In this document: positions 23,691 to 35,148 of the stretch, in pieces | Numbering within the stretch: position 1 is the first letter of the stretch | Layout: the number at the start of each line of letters is the position of its first letter | Origin: Limnanthes douglasii subsp. nivea | Lineage: Eukaryota > Streptophyta > Magnoliopsida > Brassicales > Limnanthaceae | Assembly (NCBI GenBank): GCA_036936605.1 | Contig: JAUPFV010000004.1 | Coordinates: forward strand, 185,398,807-185,462,806 | Reading direction: 5' to 3' | DNA length: 64,000 nt | Notes under the pieces: generated by a model | What the model saw: only the letters and a program-made list of their open reading frames with translations | Database searches by the model: none | Told to the model about the DNA's origin: nothing | Made by a program: the position numbers and the translations under genes

Positions 23691-25032
23691 AATGTACGAT
23701 TAATATTGTATTTAATCGAAATACATCAAGAATTTATAATTGGTACGATGAGCACGTTGATGGTGTTTCTAGCGGAGATCCAATTATAACGATAACTTAA
23801 AATAAAGAACTAGGTTCACGGATTAACTGAAAGGTCTGGGCTTCTAGTGTCCTCCGCATCGACATGGTATTGCTATTACATTTTCCCTATCGTCACTAAT
23901 TTATTTAGGATTACCGCCCTTATCCTATTTATTAACTTTCACTATTTAATTTCAATTCGCCTTTTTCATTATTAATATAATATCCCCGATAAAAATATTT
24001 AAAACCGTAACTAAATTAATATAGATAATTAATAAAATTAATTTTATTGTTATAAGATTTATGTCTAAATAAATATAATATAATTTTAAAAAACAATAGA
24101 TTATATATTTTTTTGATGTAAAAAATATTATATAAAAATAAAAAGATTCATGGAATTAGATGCCACATATCCAAAGAGGTACAATCAACCCAAGAAAAAA
24201 AAAGACTGATAGAGTAAACAAATACAAATAAAAGGATAAAACCACTATAAGAACAATGAATTGGTTCAAATATTAATTTAGTTAGACAAACATCAGTGAA
24301 TATCTATAATCGTTTATGCGTATATTTACTTTTAATATTGGAATATATTGGTTAATTATTATTTAATATTTAATACTTTTGTAATATTTAAATATCATCA
24401 ATAATCGTAATTAAGTTTAATGTTCAAAATTGATTTATTCTATCAATTTATTTTTATTGAGTCGGATTTTTGTTTTGTTCATGTTTTTGTTTTTCCGATA
24501 TCGAACTTTATGTCATTAAAATCTTCGTTTTTTGTCGAAAATTTGTTTCACTGGTTTGCATGTTTGATTTGTATCATCGAATCTCCAAAACTTTTCGCTA
24601 ATGTCCGAAATCTCGTAAATTTTAAACTCTCGATATTAAATTGGTTCAACGCAACAAATATGATAAGGTACACATTAGTAAAAATAATAATAAAAACTGG
24701 GTTGTTTGAGTTGTAGACAATATTTGTTGGAAATGTGGTGTAGTAATGCTCTAATTTTGATTGAGTATTGCACTAAATTTGATTTGATGAAACAAGCAAT
24801 AAAGTCGATTTCTTATTCACGTTTAGCTGAATTTTTTTTAAGGTCGTTCCCGGGCTTTGTACACACCGCCCGTGAGTATTGCATTGGGATATGTATTTCT
24901 ACTCATGTTTTGGAAAGTTTTTTGTAATAAAATATGTTACCTTCTTTTGGATAAATAATTTTGAAAATGTAAAACCAGGAAATGATTGGCAAAAATACCA
25001 TATAAGTATGAATTGTGGAAAAGCTTGTAAAT
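23690..25032. other. AT-rich DNA without a recognised gene
   Basis: Apart from the rRNA-like fragment listed separately, nothing is recognised. Short open frames at 24420-24716 and 24706-24927 have no family motif. The junction with Tat-C integrase at about 23690 is abrupt, suggesting a deletion or rearrangement. Confidence 0.5.
24845..24873 (+). pseudogene. Fragment of organelle/bacterial-type small-subunit rRNA
   Basis: The 29 nt starting CGTTCCCGGGCTTTG and ending ACACCGCCCGT match the universal 3' region of 16S rRNA as I know it, with one difference (CCTTG reads CTTTG). The upstream 60 nt show scattered agreement with the 16S helix that precedes this site. This fits a small decayed insertion of plastid or mitochondrial DNA; which organelle I cannot decide. 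Confidence 0.6.
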
Positions 25033-25627
25033 AATCAACTAGAGAATCCACGTGATCAAAACAGCAAGTATGGTGGAAAAGCTTGTCAAACCATTTTGGT
25101 CTTGATTCAAGATAATTGATTTCAACAAATGAGAAAGTGTCTCGATTTTACTCTTTTTCCCTTGTTCAAGTTTTGTCCCGATGGGTTTTCTTGACAAGGT
25201 TTTAATGAGGCAATTGTTTCACTTCACCATTACCCATTTGTTGAAATAAAAGCCCAAGGCCCATCTATACCAAAAGCCACGTCCTTGGAGGAGGGAAGGG
25301 TCTGATTTCCAGCTTATATCATTAATACTTTGTATTTTCAATATTAAAGCATTTTGTTTCCAAGAAAAGCCTTAATTGTTTTTTATTCTGAAAAAAACTT
25401 CTTAAGTTTTACTCTTCTCTTGTTGGTGTGTAATATCCACAAGAAAACCCGTTCTTCATTTGGTGCGTCATATCCAAAGGAAGATCAGTTGGAATATCAT
25501 AGGCCTTTCCAGAACCTTTGTGTGACCTATCGATCCACATCCTTTGATCCTTGAATCCTTTTGGGTTCCTGGTTGCAAAGTTATCCCTATCCCATTTCAG
25601 AGTGCCGAATCCAGGAGGAGTTTATCA
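25033..25627 (+). repeat. 5' LTR of Gypsy-1, truncated
   Basis: It aligns with the full LTRs from the TAATCAACTAGAGAATCC point to the end GGAGTTTATCA. About the first 190 bp are missing. It also lacks roughly 115 bp inside (after CTTAATTGTTTT) that the other copies have, including the TATA-like CTATAAAAAC. Near its 3' end it carries the CCAGAACC and GAATCCAGG variants shared with the 5' LTR of Gypsy-2. Confidence 0.9.
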
Positions 25628-25629
25628 AG

Positions 25630-25641
25630 TGGTATCATAGC
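25630..25641 (+). promoter_or_regulatory. Primer binding site of Gypsy-1
   Basis: TGGTATCATAGC lies 2 nt after the LTR. It is the initiator-Met-type site TGGTATCAGAGC with one G-to-T change. The intact form is present in Gypsy-2 and Gypsy-3. Confidence 0.85.
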
Positions 25642-25958
25642 AACATTCTGAAAGTTGGGTATTCTCTTTCTCATTAATTTTTCTTCATCTGTTTTATATT
25701 ATCAGTTTGTTTGTGAAGATTTGAGTGTTAGTGTGATGATTTCATTTTGAATCACGAAATTCTGATCTGTTTCACCCTAGTTATAGTTGTTTGAGATTTA
25801 AAATCGTAGAAAATCGTTTTTAGGTGCTGTTGTGAAACTTATCTCTTATTATTCTTAGGAAAACAGATTTGGATATGTTTTATGGTTTTAAATAAATTGA
25901 AGAACTTTCCAAGGACTTGTTGCTGGTGATTTGTTTTTGTTTTGTTTTGTAGAAAAGG

Positions 25959-27284
25959 ATGTCTAATTCAAATGATGCAAAAAACAGTAATTTCAATAAC
26001 AACAAGCTTCTAATTGAAGCTATGACAAAGTTGATAGACACCAAGATAGATGCCTATTTGGAATGGGAAAAAAAGATTAAACTCGTTTGCAACGTTCAAC
26101 ACTACACGAAGACCAATCGAGTAAGAATTGCTGCTAATGAATTTTATGATTATGCTCTTAGTTGGTGGGATCAACTGGTTACCTCAAGAAGGCGTAATGG
26201 GGAACATCCTATAGAATCATGGGCAGAAATGAAAGCCATTATGCGGAAGAGGTTTGTTCCTAGTCATTACCACCGTGAGCTGCATCTAAAGCTGAGGAGA
26301 TTAACACAAGGAAGCCGATCTGTTGAAGAGTATTATCAAGAAATGGAGACCTTAATGTTGCGAGCTGATATTTCAGAAGATAGAGAGGCAACAATGTCAA
26401 GGTTTCTTGGGGGTTTAAATAGAGAAATTCAAGACATATTGGAAACTCAGTATTATGTTGAACTATAAGAGATGCTACACAAAGCTTTGCTATTTGAACA
26501 ACAAGTTAAAAGAAAGAACTTCACAATATCAAGTTACGGTTCAGGAGCAGTAACAATTAAGCCAAGTTATTCAGAAGATGAGAAGACTAATTATCATAAA
26601 GGAAGCTATGTAGAGGTGAACCAAAAATCTGGAACACCATTGTCTATTGATAACAAGGGCAAACCTAAAGAGGTTGCAAACAAAACTCGTGATGTTAAGT
26701 GTTTCAAGTGAAAAGGAATGGGACATTATGGTAATGAGTATTCTAATAAGAAGATTATGACAATTCTAGATAATGGAGAAATAATTTCAGAGGAAGAAGA
26801 AATTGTCTCTGATTCTTCCGAAGAACACTTAGAGCGATCTGCTAAAGGATATTTATTGGTAGCCAGAAGGTCTTTAAGCGTTCAAACAAAAGAAGAAGAA
26901 CAAGAGCAAAGGGAGAATCTGTTTCACACTAGGTGTCTTGTTCAAGGGAAAGTTTGTAGCCTTATTATCGATGGAGGCAGTTGTACCAATATGGCAAGTG
27001 AATCTATGGTAAAGAAGCTTGGTTTAAAAATGAAAAAGCATCCAACACCTTACAAGCTTCAATGGCTTAACGACAATGGAGAAATGAAAGTTAGCCACCA
27101 AGTAGAAGTTCCCTTAGCCATTGGTAAGTACGAAGATGAAGTTTTATGTGATGTTCAACCAATGGAGGCTAGTCACATACTGTTAGGAAGGCCATGGCAA
27201 TCTGATCGAAAGGTTATCCATGATGGATTCACTAATCGCCATACATTTGAGTTTCAAGGAAGGAAAACCACTATAGTTCCATGA
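25959..27284 (+). pseudogene. Gypsy-1 gag-protease
   Basis: The ATG at 25959 begins MSNSNDAKNSNFNNNK. The Retrotrans_gag core includes FYDYALSWWDQL, IESWAEMKAIMRKRF and SVEEYYQEMETLMLRAD. Compared with Gypsy-2 it lacks 261 nt (87 codons, in frame) after residue 29. A Glu codon is TAA at 26466-26468 and a zinc-knuckle Cys is TGA at 26709-26711; the last knuckle Cys is Tyr. The protease part has LIIDGGSCTNMASESMVKKL, the DGGSC type of active site seen in many plant gypsy elements, and HILLGRPWQSDRKV. The frame ends at 27284, overlapping the pol frame by a one-base shift. Confidence 0.9.
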
Positions 27285-30105
27285 CTCCACGAGAAGTTTA
27301 CAAAGATCAAAAGCATATGCAGAACAAGGAAAGTCGGGTAACTAAACATTCGAATTTCTATGCAAAATCTGGCGAGGTTAAGAAAGCATTCTTCTCTAAG
27401 CAACATATGTTACTTTTTGTGTTTAAGGAAACTCTTATAAGTTTAACTAACTTGACACCGGTGTTGCCGAGTGAGATGACTTCTCTCTTGCAGGAATTTG
27501 AAGATGTATTCCCTAAACACAATCCAAAGGGGCTTCCACCAATTAGAGGCATCGAACACCAAATAGATTTTGTACCTGGAGCCTCCCTTCCTAACATACC
27601 TGCTTATAGAACTAATCCAGTGGAGACAAAAGAATTGCAAAGGCAAATTAGTGAACTGATGGAAAAAGGACATATCCGTGAAAGCATGAGTCCTTGTGCG
27701 GTACCAGTTCTACTTGTACCCAAGAAAGATGGAAGCTGGAGAATGTGTGTTGATTGCAGAGCCATCAACAACATAACAGTAAAGTATCGCCATCCTATAC
27801 CTAGATTAGATGATATGTTAGATGAATTGCATGGTTCTAGCATTTTTTCTAAGATTGATCTTAAAAGTGGTTATCACCAAATTAGGATAAAAGAAGGGGA
27901 TGAGTGGAAAACTGCATTTAAAACTAAGCATGGACTATATGAATGGTTAGTAATGCCATTTGGGCTGACTAATGCACCTAGTACATTCATGCGGTTAATG
28001 AATCATGTTCTAAGGGCTTATATAGGAGTTTTTGTTGTAGTATATTTCGATGACATCTTAATTTACAACAAGTACTTAGAAGAACATGTTCACCATCTGA
28101 AATTGATTTTAAGTGTACTTAGGAAGGAAAATCTCTATGCTAATCTTAAGAAATGCACTTTTTGTACCGATAATCTTGTCTTTTTAGGTTTTGTTATAAG
28201 TGCAGATGGTATTAAGGGGGATGAGGAAAAGGTTAAGGCAATCCGCGAATGGCCAAGTCCAAAAACAGTTGGAGAAGTGAGAAGCTTCCACGGTCTTGCA
28301 GGATTTTATAGGCGTTTTGTCAAAGATTTCAGCACATTAGCTGCACCCCTCACTGAAATAATAAAGAAGGACGTTGGTTTCAAGTGGGAACAAGCTCAAG
28401 AAGAAGCATTTCAATCCTTAAAAGAGAAGCTTACTCATGCTCCTGTCTTGACATTACCTAATTTTCTTAAAACTTTTGAGATTGAATGTGATGCTTCTGG
28501 AATTGGGATTGGAGCTGTTTTGATGCAGGATAAAAAGCCCATAGCTTATTTCAGTGAAAAGCTTGGAAGAGCTACTCAAAACTATCCTACTTATGACAAG
28601 GAGTTGTATGCCTTAGTTTGAGCTTTGCAAACATGGCAACATTACTTGTGGCCAAAGGAGTTTGTCATACACACTGACCATGAATCTCTCAAACACCTAA
28701 AAGGTCAGCAAAATCTTAACAAAAGACATGCAAGGTGGATAGAATTTATTGAGACATTTCCATATGTCATCAAATACAAACAAGGTAAAGAAAATATTGT
28801 TTCTGATGCATTGTCCCGAAGGTATGCCTTAATCACTACTCTTGAAGCTAAGATTTTAGGATTTGATCATCTTAAGAGTTTATATGAAAATGATTCTGAT
28901 TTTGGAAAGATGTATCAAGCATGTGAGAAGTTTGCTTCAGGGCGGTTCCATAGGCATGAAGGATTCTTATTCTTTGATAAACGTTTATGTGTGCCTAATT
29001 GTTCCATGAGAGATTTACTTGTTAGAGAACCCCATGGAGGAGGCTTAATGGGACATTTTGGAATAGCTAAAACTCTCAAGGTAATGCTGGATCACTTCCA
29101 TTGGCCACATATGAGGAGGGATGTTGAAAGAATCTGTGACAGATGTGCTAGTTGCAAACAAGCCAAATCTAAGGTTCAATCCCACGGTTTGTATACTCCT
29201 TTACCTATTTCTACGCATCCTTGGAATGATATATCTATGGACTTTGTAGTTGAATTGCCTAGGACTAGAACTGGTAAGGATTCTATTTTTGTGGTTGTTG
29301 ATCGATTCTCTAAAATGGCACACTTTGTTGCTTGTCACAAAACTAATGATGCGCTGCAAATTGCTAATCTGTTCTTTAAAGAGATAGTTTGTTTGCATGG
29401 CATGCCTCAGACGATAGTTTCAGATAGGGACACTAAGTTTCTAAGTTACTTTTGGAAAACTTTGTGGTCTAAGTTAGGGACTAAGCTTTTATTTTCTACT
29501 ACCTGTCACCCACAAACTGATGGACAAACAGAAGTAGTAAATATGACTTTGTCCACTCTTCTACGTGCATTAATTAAAAAGAACTTGAAAATGTGGGAAG
29601 AATGTTTGCCGCATGTTGAATTTGCATACAATCATTCTATGCATTCTGCTTCTAAGTACTCTCCTTTTCAAATTGTTTATGGATTTAACCCAATATGTCC
29701 TTTGGATCTAATTCCTTTGCCTTTGAGTGAAAGAACTACCATAGATGGGAAAAAGAAAGCTGAACTTGTAAAACAGATCCATGATGATGCAAGGAAAAAC
29801 ATAGAAAAGAAAACTGAGCAATATGTCAAACAAGCAAACAAGGGAAGACGTGAGAAAGTTTTTGAGGTTGGAGATCAAGTATGGGTGCACTTAAGAAAGG
29901 AAAGATTTCCAGAAGAGAGGAAGTCAAAATTGATGCCTAGAATTGATGGACCATTTGAAGTAACAAAAAGATCAACAATAATGCGTATCAACTTAAACCA
30001 CGAGGTAAGTATAAAGTGAGTCCTACCTTTAATGTTTTTGATTTGGTTCCTTTTATCGCAGATGAAATGGATTTGAGGTCAAATCCTTTTCAAGTGGGAG
30101 AGGAC
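27281..30105 (+). pseudogene. Gypsy-1 pol: RT, RNase H, integrase
   Basis: RT spans about 27540-28200 with [57 protein letters not shown] and [16 protein letters not shown]. RNase H follows with [18 protein letters not shown] and YDKELYALV, where Trp is mutated to TGA (28619-28621). Then come [18 protein letters not shown] and VSDALSRR. Integrase has the zinc site built from HGGGLMGH and CDRCASCK, then [14 protein letters not shown] and TDGQTEVVN for the DDE triad. A one-base deletion near 29965 ends the frame at 30019; the reading resumes to NPFQVGE at the LTR junction. Two single-codon or single-base lesions are the main damage. Confidence 0.93.
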
Positions 30106-30106
30106 T

Positions 30107-30979
30107 TGATAAACTCCTCCTAGAATCGACACTCTGAAATGGGATAGGGATAACTTTGCAACCAGGAACCCAAAAGGATTCAAGGATCAAAGGATGTGGA
30201 TCGATAGGTCACACAAAGGTTGTGGAAAGGCCTTTGGTATTCCAACTGATCTTCCTTTGGATATGACGCACCAAATGAAGAACAGGTTTTCTTGTGGATA
30301 TTACACACCAACAAGAGAAGAGTAAAACTTAAGAAGTTTTTTTTCAGAATCAAAGATAGTCTAACCATTAGAATTCTGAGTACATAGTTTTTATAGGAGA
30401 AAGAACTAGCCTTGAACACAATTAAGGCTATTCTTGGAAACATAATGCATGCCTTTAAAACAATTAAGGCTTTTCTTGGAAACAAAATACTTTAATATTG
30501 AAAATACATAGTATTAATGATATAAGCTGGAAATCAGACCTTTCCCTCCTCCAAGGACGTGGATTTTGGTGTAGATGGGCCTTGGGCTTTTATTTCAACA
30601 AATGGGCAATGGTGAAGTGAAACAATTGTCTCATTAAAAACCTTGTGAAGAAAACCCATTGGGACAAAACTTGAACAAGGGAAAAAGTGTACAATCGAGA
30701 CACTTTCTCATTTGTTGAAATCAATTAGCTTGAATCAAGACCAAAGTGGTTTGACAAGCTTTTCCACCATACTTTCTGTTTTGATCACGTGGATTCTCTA
30801 GTTGATTAAGCAATCCTCCAACAGCTTTGTTAAATTGTTTTGCTCTTGATCGAGTTGTTGGACCAGCCGGTAAAATAAGAATATCTTCAACTTCAAGCTC
30901 ATCTTCTTTTTCAAGTTGTTCATCTGGTTCTTGCACATTTCCATGTTCTAAGCTCCTTGTGTCATCTAGGATCACATCA
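30107..30979 (-). repeat. Full-length Gypsy LTR in inverted orientation
   Basis: On the minus strand it runs from TGATGTGATCC (30979) to GGAGTTTATCA (30107), 873 bp, and is full length. It begins 2 nt after the polypurine tract of Gypsy-1, where a same-sense 3' LTR should begin. Flanking 5-mers differ (GGACT on the left, CATAC on the right), so it does not look like a simple solo-LTR insertion. It carries the CCACAACC and GATTCTAGG variants. Confidence 0.92.
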
Positions 30980-31059
30980 CATACAGTATATGACAAAATA
31001 TATTCAGAAAGTTGAATCTTAATTAACTTAAGATCCACATACATCTTCACGACGTTCTG

Positions 31060-31570
31060 CCTCCTTTATAGTAGATTCTTTAGTTACCAGTACCTACTAT
31101 AGTGCTTCCACATCTATTGTTTCTGCCTCTTGTTGTTGCTATAGCAGTGGTGTAATCTATGTCTCTTTTAGAGGAGACTCATTTGTACCCACTACTTATA
31201 CTAGTGGTACCAATACTGCAGCGTCTGCCCCCTTTTCAAGTAGTACCCCTGTAATAGGAAATAGATTTGTACCCAATACCTTTACATGTGGTTCCACTGC
31301 TGGAGCCTTTGCCTTATTTTCAGGCCGGTCTACTGTTGTAGACACTTCATCTTCAGCTTGGTCCATCATTGTGGTGCCTCCATCCTTTTCAGCTTGGTCC
31401 ACTCCATATTCAGGTCAGTCCAGTACTGTAGTAATTTCCTCTTCAGCTTTGTCTACTGTTGTTGTGTCTCCATCTTCTTCTTGTTGGTCCACTCTATGTT
31501 TAGCTTTGTCCACTACAGTAGCTACTTTCTCTTCATCTTGGTCCACTCCATGTTCAACTTGTCCACTCTA
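31060..31570 (-). pseudogene. Acidic repeat-coding segment, left of Tat-D
   Basis: A minus-strand frame encodes degenerate acidic repeats such as VDQDEEKVATVVDKA, VDQQEEDGDTTTVDKAEEE, GVDQAEKDGGTTMMDQAEDE and VSTTVDRPENKAK. These are followed by KVLGTNLFPITGVLLEKGAD and a further TNESPLKET-like stretch with stops. Three or more copies of a VDxAExExxTTVVDxA-like unit are visible. The same peptide pattern resumes on the other side of Tat-D (46187-46400). I do not recognise the protein. The plus-strand frames here are shadows. Confidence 0.5.
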
Positions 31571-31575
31571 GCAGT

Positions 31576-31838
31576 TGATAGGTCAGATATGTTTGGAACT
31601 AAGTTAAGCTTAATGTCAGAATAATGTCAGACTATCATTCAAAAGGAATTTTTGAATGGTTTTTTTTGCTAAAAAATAAAATTGCTTTATTATGTCTACT
31701 ATCATGGGCTGATAATTACTTAAACTTGGAATAGGCCATAACCCAAATAGGTCGTTAACACTTAAAACCTTGACTCGGCCCATGACCCTAATTTTGACTA
31801 TAAGTACCCTAAGGAACCTCATTAAAAGGGAGAGGACT
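31576..31838 (+). repeat. 5' LTR of Tat-D, 3'-truncated
   Basis: It matches the 3' LTR from TGATA through AACTAAGTTAAGCTTAA, ATAAAATTGCTTTAT, CGTTAACACTTAAAACCTTG and up to GAGAGGAC (31838). After that the two copies diverge, so the U5 end and the PBS have been lost on this side. Confidence 0.8.
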
Positions 31839-31979
31839 ATTGGTTATCCAAAACTACTTTTGATGGATAATTCACCTAAAAACCATCATCTTTCTTTAAA
31901 AAGAACCCCACGTTTAAAACGACTGTAGCTCTGCAGAGTCTAGCAAAAGTTCATCTTCATCGACGGATACGGTTTAATC

Positions 31980-33410
31980 CTCATCAAGTAGTGATTTCAA
32001 TCAGAAAAAGAAGAAAGACAAACATCGACATAAGCGTCGGGGTAAAAAAATTGTTAGTCGGGGTAAAAAGTTGAAAGATCGGGATACTTTGGGAAAGAAG
32101 CTCCAAAAGGATAACAAGGTCGATTATTCAGGAAAAACCAAGGGGTCAGCAGATCATAGTGTAGACCAACTATTGAGTGACCCATTTCCAGTCCAATATG
32201 AACCTGGTTTATTTGTTGATTCTGGCGAGAGCCATAAATTCCATCATAGGCGTAATTAGACACAATCTTTACCGTCATCAAAGCTTTTGTCTGTAGACCT
32301 CCCTATGGGACTGGATGTCTCCAAAATGGAAAAATATGATGGAAATAAAGATCGGGACAATCACTTAGAACAATTCAAAAAAATTATGATGATTTTCAAC
32401 GACGATGATACAGTTTTGTGTTGGGCGTTCTCCCAAACATTCAAAGGCAGTGCCTTAAATGGTATAAAAGACTTCAAGAAGGATCAATTAAAAATTTCGA
32501 CATGTTTAAGATGGATTTTCGAAGGCAGTTCGTGAGAAGCAAAAATTAAGGGGAAATGATGACACAATAATTCATTGTCATCAACTAGCCTTAGAAAGTT
32601 TAAAAGAATATATAAGTTGGTTCGTAAATGCCAAGAACGGGTTGGCTGATTGTTACAAACAGATGGCCATAACTTCCCTCAGGCAAGGGTTTACTGGCTG
32701 AAGATTTAGCTGATACCGTCACTAGAAATAAGACAGAGACTTGTGGTGGATTATTGAATCAGGTTGCAAAACAAATTACTGTAGAAGAAACTAAGATGTT
32801 AAAGATATTTCGACAAAATAAAACCCGTGAATTGCTTCACAGCAACAAGTTGGTGACCAATCACATGTTTCCTCCAACATTCGTCCTCAAGAATTTGTTC
32901 ACGGCTCCAACCGATCCAGATCGAACCAATATCAGCAGTTCATGCAAAGAGGAAATCAATGGGTTCAACCACATTATTTTGCGGAGTTAATAAAAAATAT
33001 GGCGATAATCTATGATAGGTCCAACGCTCATGTACAATTTCAAAGGCTCTTACATATCCAAACTCCAAGAGAAAACTAAAATACCCGTTTTTGTAAATAT
33101 CATGAGGATACAAGGCACGACACTAAAGACTGTATAGCTTTGAAACAAGATATTCAGTTGTTAATCGAGAATGGAAAGTTAACAACCTTCGTAAAAGCGG
33201 AAGGAATGAATAGAGCCCAAAGTTCTAATAAGCTAGGGAAGTTTCAAGATAACGGTCAGAATATTGTTTGTGCTGGTAAATTGTCCAACCTCTTATACCA
33301 CTATTTTTGGCAGGTCTTGGCTCTCAAGGATGCGTATTGTTGCATCCACCATTCATCAGTGTTTAAAGTATGTTGTTGGAAGACAGGTCGGTGTAGTTCG
33401 AAGTAGTCAG
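31980..33410 (+). pseudogene. Tat-D gag
   Basis: A basic Ser/Lys-rich start (QKKKKDKHRHKRR) leads into the gag core LPMGLDVSKMEKYDGNKDRD, LEQFKKIMMIFNDDDTVL, FSQTFKGSALN, FDMFKMDFRRQF and ITSLRQGFTG. A zinc-finger-like FCKYHEDTRHDTKDC lies near 33092-33136, followed by ALKQDIQLLIENGKLTTF. After about 33270 the reading jumps to the C-terminal end of protease (YTTIFGRSWLSRMRIV), so the protease active site is deleted. Frameshifts and stops are frequent. Confidence 0.8.
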
Positions 33411-33759
33411 AAGGTAGTTAAAGAATGACATGTCACAACACTGGCCCCGAAAACTCTTAACAATTCAGCTACGAAGCAAGAATAACAATTACTAGAGTTC
33501 TCTTTGGATTATAATCATATAAATAATCCAATATAGACTCCTACTACGGTTATTCCAGTTGAAGAAGTAGAAATTCATAGTTTGGTCAATGGGAAAATAT
33601 TAGAATTGGGTCAAAGCTATCGATACACTTGAGAAAACTGTTACTAACTTTCTTGTTTAAATATCAACATGTCTTTGCTTGGTGTAGTGAAGAGGTAGCA
33701 ATCATGTCAACCGATATTATTTGTCATAAATTATCAGTACAATATGATGCATGCCCTGT

Positions 33760-34900
33760 CCCAAAGAAAAATCCAAAGCGATTTGTAAAGATGTAGATCG
33801 ATTAACTATAGTAGGCCACCTTAGGGAGTCACAATACCATTTGTGGACAGCCGGTGATGGTAAAGAAGAAAAATGGTCAATAATGAATTTGCATCGACTT
33901 TACCAAACTTAATAGAGCTTTTCCCAAAGACCTTTTTCCAATGCCTCAGATAGATCAGCTGGTAGCTTCTACGTTTGGCAATCAATTATTATCCTTTATG
34001 GATACTTTTGCTGGATATAACTAGATTTAGATGGATCTGAAGGATCAGGACCATACTAGGTTCATCACTGACTCAGCGCTGCATTGCTACAAACTAATGG
34101 CTTTGGATTTGAAGAATGATGGGGCCACTTATCAATGTTTGGTAAATAAGACATTTACCAATCAAATTGGTAGAAAAGTAGAAGTATACATAGATGATAT
34201 GATGGTTAAAAATATCAAAGAAGATGATCATTTTTCCGATCTTAGAGAAACATTTTGTAACTTTGAGGCTATTAACTTGAAATTAAATCCAGAAAAATGC
34301 ACTTTAGGCATCCGATTTGGGAAATTCTTAGGCTATATTAACAAGGAAAAGGGGATTCAAGCGGACCCGACACAATTCAAAGGAAGTGCAAGTGTTAATA
34401 AGAATATTAACAGATTTGAATCGTGGTTGTGTCAAGATCATCAGATAGATGTGCACAATTCTTTCAAGTGTTAAGAAATGCCAATGAATCCAATGGATCT
34501 TCAAACTACGATAGAGCATTCATTGAAATAAAAAAACATTTATCTTGCCCCAAAACATTATTTAACCAAGTGGAAGGAGAAATACTCTCTATATATATAT
34601 GGTTGTTTTGGATTATGCTGTAAGTGTCGTGTAAGTTCGAGAGATTGATAATTACCCTCGGCCAGTGTGTACTACGTTAGCATAATCTTGCTAAGTGCAG
34701 AGAAAAGGTACTTAAAACTGGAAAAAATAGCCTTGACTTTGGTTATTGCAGCTAGAAAGATAGAACCCTATTTTCAGGGAAATTCTATCATAGTTTAAAC
34801 TTCTTTTTCTATTAAAAGTATGTTGCAAAGACCAGATATATCATGTCGAATGACGAAGTGGTCTATTGAATTGGAATATTTCGATATTAAAATCGCTCTT
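33760..34900 (+). pseudogene. Tat-D reverse transcriptase and RNase H
   Basis: The blocks are FPKDLFPMPQIDQLVAST, LLSFMDTFAGYN, DHTRFITDSALHCYK, then VEVYIDDMMVKN with the Asp pair at 34193-34198, NLKLNPEKCTLGI and FGKFLGYINKEKGIQAD in a 147-codon open frame (34031-34474). RNase H remnants follow near 34620-34890. YIDDM is intact. Upstream and downstream frames carry stops. Confidence 0.85.
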
Positions 34901-34994
34901 TGAACAACAATCAGGGGCAGAGATAGCAGAAGTTTTGGTTGAGTTTCATTCAAATCGGTCGAATCTGGAAAACCCTACTGATCCACCATAAAAT

Positions 34995-35148
34995 CAATGG
35001 ATGGTTCAAATAGATGGGGGATCTAGTTGATGGGATGTGGGGCTAAAATATTTTTAGTTTTCCCTTTCGGGGATTCAATGTACCAGGCTATTCGTTTCAG
35101 TTTTAAAGCATCGAATAACGAGGTCGAGTTTAAAGCAACTATCAATGG
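34995..35148 (+). pseudogene. Tat-D second RNase H, first part (split by Gypsy-2)
   Basis: WMVQIDGGSS near 34998, then a degenerate middle and SFKASNNEVEFKATING end exactly at the Gypsy-2 LTR. The Asp of DGG and the first Glu of NNEVEF are kept. The domain resumes at 39655 with LILAQVCGANIVRLINDSQL. Confidence 0.8.

Larger units (their letters stand above)
25033..30979 (+). mobile_element. Gypsy-1, Ty3/gypsy element with inverted right LTR
   Basis: The element has a 5'-truncated LTR, an initiator-Met-type PBS, gag-protease, and RT-RNase H-integrase, followed by a full-length LTR in reverse orientation. It belongs to the same family as Gypsy-2 and Gypsy-3 and as the solo LTR at 40421. Pol has the RT box YFDDIL, no second RNase H, and no chromodomain that I can recognise at its C-terminus. 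A handful of nonsense codons and one-base shifts inactivate it, so it is much younger than the Tat copies. Confidence 0.9.

Noticed and set aside
24420..24927. Two open frames of 98 and 73 codons
   Set aside because: No family motif; composition fits random AT-rich DNA, and the second frame runs over the rRNA-like fragment.
30107..30979. Simple solo-LTR insertion in reverse orientation
   Set aside because: The flanking 5-mers differ and the LTR starts 2 nt after the polypurine tract, where a same-sense LTR is expected; chance insertion at that exact point is unlikely.
30721..31050. Minus-strand 109-codon frame starting upstream of the inverted LTR
   Set aside because: It reads from flanking DNA into the LTR-coded Pol tail; the N-terminal part is a chance extension across the junction.
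31286..31624. Plus-strand Ser/Cys/Phe-rich open frame resembling a small secreted protein
   Set aside because: It is the complement of the acidic repeats on the minus strand, which have the clearer peptide periodicity and match the right flank of Tat-D.
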